A DNA stretch of 64,000 nt, taken from Areca catechu (lineage: Eukaryota; Streptophyta; Magnoliopsida; Arecales; Arecaceae). Of the stretch, positions 57,533-64,000 are shown in pieces (within the stretch, counting starts at the first letter, position 1; each line of letters starts with the position of its first letter). The notes beneath the pieces were generated by a model. That model was not told the origin of the DNA. It ran no database searches and saw only the letters and a list, made by a program, of their open reading frames with translations. Both the position numbers and the translations under genes were made by a program. The stretch lies in contig CM038053.1 in assembly GCA_021397845.1 (NCBI GenBank), positions 90,085,157 to 90,149,156 on the forward strand. Reading direction: 5' to 3'.

Positions 57533-57724
57533 AAGATTGGCTTTTAAGATAATTTTCTTTCAAAACCTTTTAGCCTTGCCTTGAGAACCAAGGCCAAGAT
57601 CAACTTGAAAGTAAGAGTTTTGTCTCTTTGAGCTGAGAACTTCAATGAAAATAGCAACTTTGAACAACTCAAGGCAAATTTGGACCTACTAGAAGTGGTT
57701 CGAAAGCATGTTGCTATGATATTA
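57533..57724 (+). pseudogene. tat-H integrase fragment, left of na-E
   Basis: The plus-strand frame reads PFSLALRTKAKINL, ENFNENSNFEQLKANLDLLE and VVRKHVAMI. It corresponds to the post-core integrase of Tat/Ogre-type gypsy elements (PFSLxYGTEAxxPVE, then ENLDLLEExRE). It continues in frame at 63171 after na-E. Two stops are present. The element inserted before copia-3 and na-E. Confidence 0.78.
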
Positions 57725-58973
57725 TGGTCGGGACACCAGAGGTACCAGAATAAGACAGAGGCTACAGAACCCTCTATGGATTACTTAGTAGCATTTGAGT
57801 CCATTTGTAATAAAGGCTTAGCCTATATGAGTTATCTTTTTATTATTTGAGTCCTGTACCAGTCAGCTCATGTTGAGCTAGTCTTCTTTTTGAGTCGTGT
57901 AAATGTTAGTCCAAGTCCAGTGAAGACTCATACAAGTGAAAACCAAGCCTGTCCAAGTGAAGACCAACCTAATTGGAAGCTATGAAGACCATGGAAGGCC
58001 TAGGAGAAGAAATCAGAAGCCCGAGAGACAAATCAGAAGCCCTGGAGCCCTTGATCGCAGCCTAAAGAAAAATGGGCTAGCCAAGGCCAAGGAGGAGAAC
58101 CAAGGGGCACCAAGCCTTATGCTCACCACCCCTTGGTCGGCCACTAGGGTCACCTCCCTTGGCCGACCAAGACAAGAGAGAGGAGGAGAAATTTAAGGGA
58201 TTTTTCAACCTAGATCTACCATGTATTCTAGCTAGGGTTTGGGTGAGATTCAAATTCCTAAGTAATGACTATTGTAACCTTACTTGGGGGCCAAGTTTAA
58301 GAGTCTATTTAAGAGACTCTACTCTCTTGTATCAAGACACTTTATTCATGAAATATAACTAAGTTCTTCCAATTGCTATGTGCTACTTGCTGGGTGCTAA
58401 GGGGATTCTGTATGAGCCCCTCCTTCTTCCTGGTGTCCTACGCCCAGTCTCCAGCTGCCATCCATCAATCCAAGCACTGGCCACCCACCCTCAAACCTTC
58501 TATCTCCTTGCTATTTTTCAATTAATCCTTTAACCTTGCTTTGTTTTGTAACCCTGAAAGGCTATTTGCAGGTCCCTTGACTTTTACGAATCTGACGACT
58601 CCAGCTGGGTAGTGATCGGATCACCGGGTTGAAAGCCGAGAATCTGCGGGTCTCCAGCTTGATCATCCAAGCCGCATCCAGGAGAGAGAGTGATCCCTTC
58701 ATCTACGATCTTCATCGGGCATATCAACCATTGTCAAGTACAACCCCTCTGCTTGCCAGTAGCATTATTGAAGGGGAACTAGCCCAACCGAGACTTCTTA
58801 GCCTTGGCGGTCCTTTTTCTTATAGCTTTTTAGGTTCTACTTTGCATGCCCTTATTTCTTGCTTGCACATAATTCATTACATAGATTCATGGCTTGTTCT
58901 TCGGGAATTAAACACATAACTTAATCAAAAAATTACAAAAAAATAATTTTGCATGCATCTTAGTTCGGCATCA
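57725..58973 (+). repeat. na-E 5' LTR
   Basis: It is 1,249 bp, TGGTCGGGACACC to CGGCATCA. CTATTTAAGAG near 58305 is the likely TATA region, followed by CTCTTGTATCAAG. It differs from the 3' LTR at several positions per 100 bases, so it is older than gyp-C. Confidence 0.93.
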
Positions 58974-60001
58974 TTTCGTATCAAAGCTTGGTTGGGCTCA
59001 GTTCTCTTTGCATATTCGGATCAGGTGCTTCACTATGGCCATCCGGTCATAGGAGACATGTAGGGCTGTAAGACCCTCTTTTTCTAATCTACGGGATCTC
59101 TTGTTGCATGTAGGGGTGCCGCTATGAATTGACCCCTGAAGAAGAACATAATGAGTTCATTTGTGTTTTTTTGCATTTCGGCCTTCTTAGTACATCACCT
59201 GCTTTTTCAATTGTTTGTTCCTGAATAGAACTCAGAAAAATATGAATTTTTTTTTTTGAATTCCTTATAATTTATTTTAATTTCTAAAATTTCATCAAAA
59301 ATTATTTCGGTCTGTGGATTTTCTACCAGTCGAAAAACCGCCTGAGAACAGTTATGCCCTATTTTTGGTTGCAAAACCAATTCAGCAAGTTTAGAGTTGT
59401 TTTAGTATAATTTTCCATATCTTATAATTTTGGCATGTTTCCTGCATTTTTGGTCATTATTTGCAAGTTATCTTTCTATTTAAAAAAATACCAAAATAAA
59501 AAAAATACATATATTCATAAAACACCAAAAATACTTAAACCCTAATTTGCATTTTCATCTACCTGCCATCATTGCATAAAATACTTTAAGGGAACTTTCT
59601 ATATGTTAGATAAGGGGAGGAGTTGATAACCTCTCCTTAGCCTAAAACCACCTCACTTGCATTCATTCCCAAGCCTAATCTAAAATTAACAAGACTTAAT
59701 TTGCCCTAGTGGGCTAGGGACACCAATCGGTCGGGTTCAATCATTATGGGATGACTAGTGAACCCAATTCATCTCCTATTACTAGATGCTGGTGTTTAGG
59801 CTAGAAGTACAGTGTCAAACGATCTAAGCAGATTGGTGGTTCCTTAATTGGGTTCCTGCGAGAGCAGGGGGCCTCCCACCATCCCACCTCTTACTTGGCC
59901 AGTTGAAGGACTAGGATTTCAGTTGTGTGTAAGTTAAGTCAACCCATTCTATTTGGACTCTAGGTCTAGGCAACCATAGTCGAGTTAGTATTGAGTCTTG
60001 C
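58974..60001 (+). promoter_or_regulatory. na-E 5' leader: primer-binding site, structured block, CCCTAG hairpin
   Basis: The degenerate primer-binding site TCGTATCAAAGC is at 58976-58987. The structured block (59033-59140) has CATAGGAGA (59048-59056) facing TCTCTTGT (59097-59104), 8 pairs of which two are G-U. AGGGGTGCC...GACCCCT forms a further hairpin. CCCTAGTGGGCTAGGG is at 59704-59719. No gene lies here. Confidence 0.75.
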
Positions 60002-61144
60002 ATGTGCACTAGATCAGGAGTCGTATTTCATCCACCATCTCCACCTTTGGCTGAACCCATGGATAAGCTGGAAGCCCAAATTCAAGCCCGTGTAGACCAA
60101 ATGGCCCAAATGAACCATAGGTTTGAACATATAGACAACCGACTTGGAACCATAGAGAAAACCTGTAGGACCCAGGCAAGATCCAAACCTGAGCCACCTT
60201 TACCCACACTACCCAAATTATATGAACCTAGGACCTATGTACCCAAAACCTATGAACATAGATCCTATGCACCCACTCCCTATAAGCCTAGTAGACCCGT
60301 GACCGTTAAATCCAAATCCATAGGCCATCGACCGAAACCCCATAAGGCTAGTATCCCTAGATATTAGAGCAGTAGTAATCCACTACCCCTTAGTCAATCT
60401 GAACCCACTAGGAATAGCACCCATAATCAAAAACTAGGACCTAGCCAATCTTCCCTTATATGACTCTCCCCTACCATCCCACTGGTTCATAAGAGTGATA
60501 GTAAAGTGAAAGTGTATGTAGCTGATGTGAGCTTAGTGCATCAGTATGAGGGAGAAGAGGAGACATCTTCAGAAGACCTAGGATTAGTTGACCCCGTAGG
60601 TACCCAAGTAGAAGCCAATCTGGAGTTGGTTGACCCTAACTATACCCAGCCTAAAGCTATAGTGGAAGAACAATTAGAGGAAGAGAACCTAGATACTGCT
60701 GCTAGAACCTTACCTGAGCAAACCATAAAGGAGAGCCAAATTATAGAGTTTAGTCCCAAAATATAAGAACCAGAAGAATTTATTAAGGACCTAATATCTT
60801 TGAATCAGTACCTCCAAGATGAGCCCCTTCCTATAGTTCCCATTAAGGACCTCTTCCATGAGATTAGTAACCCATCCTTCCATTATGCAAACCCTGCAGA
60901 TTTATCTCAACCTCGTAAGGTTAGCCTGATTAGTCTAGGATTAGTCCCTGACACGCCTTCTTATATCCTAATTTATCCAACTAACCTTGAACCTTTCTCC
61001 CTACCCTACCAGACTAATCCTGAACCCACCTCTTATTTTTTGCCCTTTCCAGAAATCTTGAGCATTTCTAGAATCATTAGATTACATTTAGTTGAGATTA
61101 GCATACTACATGCATTCATTATGCATGTTCAGTTTGCATCTTAA
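60002..61144 (+). pseudogene. na-E unrecognised protein: gag N-terminus, acidic linker and novel C-terminal region
   Basis: A single reading frame of 381 codons is interrupted only by TAG (60365), TGA (about 60461) and TAA (60764), with no frameshift. Residues 1-60 resemble chromovirus gag N-termini (MCTRSGVVFHPP, MNHRFEHIDNRLGTIEK). A Pro/Tyr-rich stretch follows with repeats of the YEPRTY type. Then comes an acidic linker (YEGEEETSSEDLGLVD), then a region shared with na-B (EEFIKDLIS, SYFLPFPE, HAFIMHVQFAS). No capsid or enzyme domain is seen. The frame may originally have run to about 61230, since TAA at 61142 is TAC in na-B. Role unknown; a Gag-like or accessory role is speculation. Confidence 0.78.
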
Positions 61145-61343
61145 TTCTGGCATACTCTATGGAATTTTCTAGGAGTCCACTATAAATTTCGTGTGCATAT
61201 CAAACTAGGATCAAACCTAGATAACCTATAATCTGTTAGGTTTAGATCCAAAGAGTTTAAAAAAATTTCCTTCGATAGGAATACATAGTCGAGTTGTTAG
61301 GTGATAGTTTGAGTCCTTTGCATCACCTGTTAGGAGTCTGAAT
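61145..61343 (+). other. na-E spacer
   Basis: About 200 bp between the unknown frame and the integrase part. It holds TCGAGTTGTTAGGTGATAGT, which resembles na-B near 32600. Nothing else was recognised. Confidence 0.55.
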
Positions 61344-61991
61344 GTGCCCAGCATGTTCACCACCAGCACTAATTTTGAAACAAACAGGCTAATTCCCGGA
61401 AAAAGGGCCAAGAAATTTAATGCAGTGGATTCTATCATGGTTAGGCTTAGGCCTGAGCGTTTTCTCCCCGGGACCGTTAAGAAGCTTCATGCTCACGAAG
61501 CCGGACCTTTTAAAGTGTTAGGAAGGGTTGGACCAAATGCCTATGAATTAGATTTTCCTATGGATTTGGACATTAGTTATACCTTCAAGATCACAGACCT
61601 GGTTGACTATAGGGAACCGGCAGTGATAACTAGTGAGGCCTTTGGACCTACTCCTTCCATTATGAGTGACCCTAGCCCAGAGTGTCTACCAACTATTTGG
61701 CCTAAGAGAGGAGAACGGATCGAGCATATCCAGGACGATCAAGCCATCATGGCCCGGGGCCGTGGCTATCAACGTTACCTGATCCGATGGCAAGGCCAGC
61801 CAGAGTCGGATGATTCATGGATTTCTCAAGAGGACTTGCAGCACCTCGACCCACACCTTCTCGAGAGATATGTGAGCCAGTGTGACCCTTACTTAATAGG
61901 GTCGAGTTCTTCCCATCCCGGAAGAATTGGTGGGGACACCAGAGGCACTAGAATAAGACAGAGGCTTCTCGACCCTCTATGGATTACTTAG
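61344..61991 (+). pseudogene. na-E integrase C-terminus, chromodomain and LTR-encoded tail
   Basis: This open frame of about 215 codons is the longest unbroken chromodomain segment of the window. Integrase C-terminal motifs are SIMVRLRPERFLPGTVKKLH, AGPFKVLGRVGPNAYEL and ITDLVDYREPAVI. The chromodomain reads RIEHIQDDQAI, YLIRWQGQPESDDSWIS and DLQHLDPHLLERYVSQ. The tail GRIGGDTRGTRIRQRLLDPL runs 64 nt into the 3' LTR and stops at TAG. There is no catalytic core upstream. It is marked a pseudogene because no start or core is present, but the frame itself is intact. Confidence 0.85.
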
Positions 61992-63170
61992 TAGCATTTG
62001 AGTTTATTTGTAATAAAAGCTTAGCCTATTTGAGTTGTCTTTTTATTATTTGAGCCCAGTACCAGTCAGCTCAAGTTAAGCTAGTCTTCTTTCTAAGTCC
62101 TATACATGTTAGTCCAAGTACAGTGAAGACTCATATAAGTGAAGACCAAGCCTGTCCAAGTGAAGACCAACCAAATTGGAAGCTATGAAGACCATGGAAG
62201 GCCTAGGATAAGAAATCAAAAGCCCGAGAGACAAATCAGAAGGCCTGGAGCCCTGGATCATAGCCTGAAGCAAAATGGGCCAGCTAAGGCCCAGGAGGAT
62301 AACCAAGATGCGCCAAGCCTTATGCTCACCACCCCTTGGTCGGCCACTAGGGTCACCTCCCTCGGCCGACCAATGCAAGAGAGAGGAGGAGAAACTTAAG
62401 GGATTTTTCAACCTAGACCAACCATGTATTCTAGCTAGGGTTTGGGTGAGATTCAAATTCCTAGGTAATGACTATTGTAACCTTACTTGGGGGCCATGTT
62501 AAAGTATCTATTTAAGAGACTCTAATCTCTTGTTTCAAGACACTTTATTCATGAAATATAACTAAGTTCTTCTAGTTGATGTGTGCTACCTGCTGTGTGC
62601 TAAGGGGATTCTGTGTGAGCCCCTCCTTCTTGGTGTCCTTCGCCCAGTCTCTAGCCGCCATCCATCTCTTCAAGCCCTGGCTGCCCACCCTCAAACCTTC
62701 CATCTCCTTGCTATTTTTTTATTAATCCTCTATCCTTGCTTTGTTTACTAACACCTGAAATGTTGTTTGTAGGTCCCTTGACTTCTACGATCCGATGACT
62801 CCAACTGGGCAGCGATCGGATCACCGGGTTGAAAGTCGAGAATCCGCGGGTCTCCAGCTTGATCATCCAGGCCACATCCGGGAGCGAGAGCGATCCCTTC
62901 ATCTATGATCTTCATCGGGCACATCAACCATTGTCAAGTACCCTCTTCTTTCCAGTAGCATTATTGAAGAAGAACTAGCCCAACCGAGACTTCCCAGCCT
63001 TGGTGGTCCTCTTTCTTATTACTTTTTAGGTTCTACTTTGCATGCTGTTGTTTCTTGCTTGCATAGAATTCTTTACTTAGATTCATGGCTTGTTCTTCGA
63101 GAATTAAATGCATAACTTAATCAAAATAATTACAAAAAAATAATTTTGCATGCATTTTAGTTCCACATCA
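61928..63170 (+). repeat. na-E 3' LTR
   Basis: It is 1,243 bp, TGGTGGGGACACC to CCACATCA, partner of 57725-58973. Its first 64 nt encode the chromodomain tail. Confidence 0.93.
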
Positions 63171-63385
63171 GATTGGCAACCTATCAATAAAAGATTGCCC
63201 GCTACTATAATGCATAAGAAAGTTGCAAATTCTTCAAGGTAGGAAATTTGGTATAGCAATGGCCAGAAGAATCCTAGCCAACTATTCAAGGGAACCTATC
63301 CCCTAACTGGAAAGGACCGTACAGAGTGGGTGGAATGCCTTTGCCTCACTCATGAAATTCTAAAAATCTTTGGATGTGCCACTAA
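63171..63385 (+). pseudogene. tat-H integrase C-terminal end
   Basis: The plus-strand frame gives ATYQ-stop-KIARYYNA, FFKVGNLV, GNLSPNWKGPYRV and LPHS-stop-NSKNLWMCH, then TAA at 63383-63385. These match the C-terminal end of Tat/Ogre-type polyproteins (YQxxxARYYN, LSPNWEGPYRV, LPRxWNxxNL). About 20 residues usually found between GPYRV and LPxxW are missing. Five stops show an old copy. Confidence 0.8.
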
Positions 63386-63477
63386 TAATGTATTTTTTCT
63401 TATTAAAATAAAAGCTTTGCAATTACTATGTGCCCTCATAAATTCAATAGATCCAAGTTCTCCATGCTCAACACTCT
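63386..63477 (+). other. tat-H 3' untranslated segment
   Basis: An A/T-rich stretch between the pol stop and the minisatellite. No polypurine tract or LTR start is recognised, so the LTR should lie beyond the window. Confidence 0.5.
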
Positions 63478-64000
63478 GGGCTAACATACAAGACCCTCAT
63501 CTAACATTGTGCAAGGCTAACATTAAAACCTCATTCAATAACAAGGGCTAACTTATAAGACCCTCATCTACCACTGCGTGAGACTAACTTTAAGACCATG
63601 TTTAACTACAAGGGCTAACTTACAAGACCGTCACCTGACATCGCCCGAAGCTAACTTTAAGACCTCGTTCAATGACAAGGGCTAACTTACAAGACCCTTA
63701 CCCAATGCTGCACAAGGCTAACATTAAGACCTCGTTCAATGGTGAGGGCTAACTTACAAGACCCTTGCCTGATGCAATGTGAGGCTAACTTTGAGACCTT
63801 GTTCAATGGTGAGGACTAACATGTAAGACCCTCATCTAACATTATGCAAGGCTAACTTTAAAACCTCATTCAATAGCAAGGGCTAACTTATAAGACCCTC
63901 ACCTAACACTGCATTAGATTAACTTTAAGACCATGTTTAACTGCAAGGGCTAACTTACAAGACCCATACCTGACATTGCATGAAGTTAACTTTAAGACCT
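63478..64000 (+). repeat. 67-bp minisatellite downstream of tat-H pol
   Basis: Units start at 63478, 63545, 63612, 63679, 63746, 63813, 63880 and 63947, all exactly 67 bp apart, and the array runs past the window end. Each unit is two related halves of 33-34 bp: GGGCTAACTTACAAGACC and then AAGGCTAACTTTAAGACC. Units differ by substitutions only. 67 is not a multiple of 3, so it is not coding. Confidence 0.95.

Larger units (their letters stand above)
57725..63170 (+). mobile_element. na-E: non-autonomous chromovirus-derived element, partner family of gyp-A
   Basis: LTRs 57725-58973 and 61928-63170 enclose only 2.95 kb. This holds a leader, one long frame (60002-61144) with three stops, a spacer, and integrase C-terminus plus chromodomain. 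The likely decayed TSDs are TATTA (57720-57724) and GATTG (63171-63175). The tat-H integrase reading continues across the insertion, supporting the boundaries. The LTRs and leader are homologous to gyp-A. Confidence 0.9.

Noticed and set aside
59033..59140. Hammerhead or other known self-cleaving ribozyme in the leader block
   Set aside because: I do not see the CUGAUGA and GAAA core elements in any of the six copies. The fold is different, so I left the function open.
63478..64000. CRISPR-like array
   Set aside because: Units abut without spacers, are 67 bp with two half-repeats, and the DNA is plant. It is a minisatellite.

Overview
The window is plant nuclear repeat DNA, from an angiosperm I cannot place further. 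Reasons: LTR retrotransposons of the plant Ty1/copia and Ty3/gypsy chromovirus and Tat types, primer-binding sites complementary to initiator Met tRNA (TGGTATCAGAGC type), 5-bp target-site duplications (TSDs) and AT-rich spacers. I found no cellular gene, rRNA, tRNA gene or CRISPR array. All coding sequence is retrotransposon gag/pol, and nearly all of it is broken by stops and frameshifts.

The layout is a Russian-doll nest that LTR ends and TSDs resolve almost completely. I use working names. tat-H is a Tat-type gypsy element seen only as integrase pieces at 57533-57724 and 63171-63385, plus a 67-bp minisatellite from 63478. copia-3 (minus strand, from beyond the left edge to about 57532) sits in tat-H. 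copia-1 (plus, <1-50735) sits in the reverse transcriptase of copia-3. copia-1 contains na-B (plus, 1463-36404), copia-2 (plus, 36905-42746) and a solo LTR (47027-48180). na-B contains gyp-A (minus, 2624-10914), a solo LTR of the gyp-C family (12852-14618) and gyp-F (minus, 14900-31952). gyp-F contains gyp-C (minus, 20642-29493). na-E (plus, 57725-63170) is a separate insertion in tat-H. The deepest path has six levels: tat-H, copia-3, copia-1, na-B, gyp-F, gyp-C.

gyp-A, gyp-C and gyp-F are chromoviruses with gag-protease-RT-RNase H-integrase-chromodomain. na-B and na-E are non-autonomous relatives. They lack capsid, zinc knuckle, protease, RT, RNase H and the integrase core. In that space they share a conserved open frame that I do not recognise, and they keep the integrase C-terminus and chromodomain. 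na-E has LTRs homologous to those of gyp-A, so gyp-A is a candidate helper.

The most interesting cis signal is a block of about 100 nt lying 40-110 nt after the primer-binding site. It occurs in six elements of both superfamilies (copia-1, copia-3, gyp-A, gyp-C, gyp-F, na-E). It folds by eye into a stem closing two small hairpins, and the closing stem changes in a compensatory way between elements. Similarity statements are by eye; no alignment, folding or database search was run.
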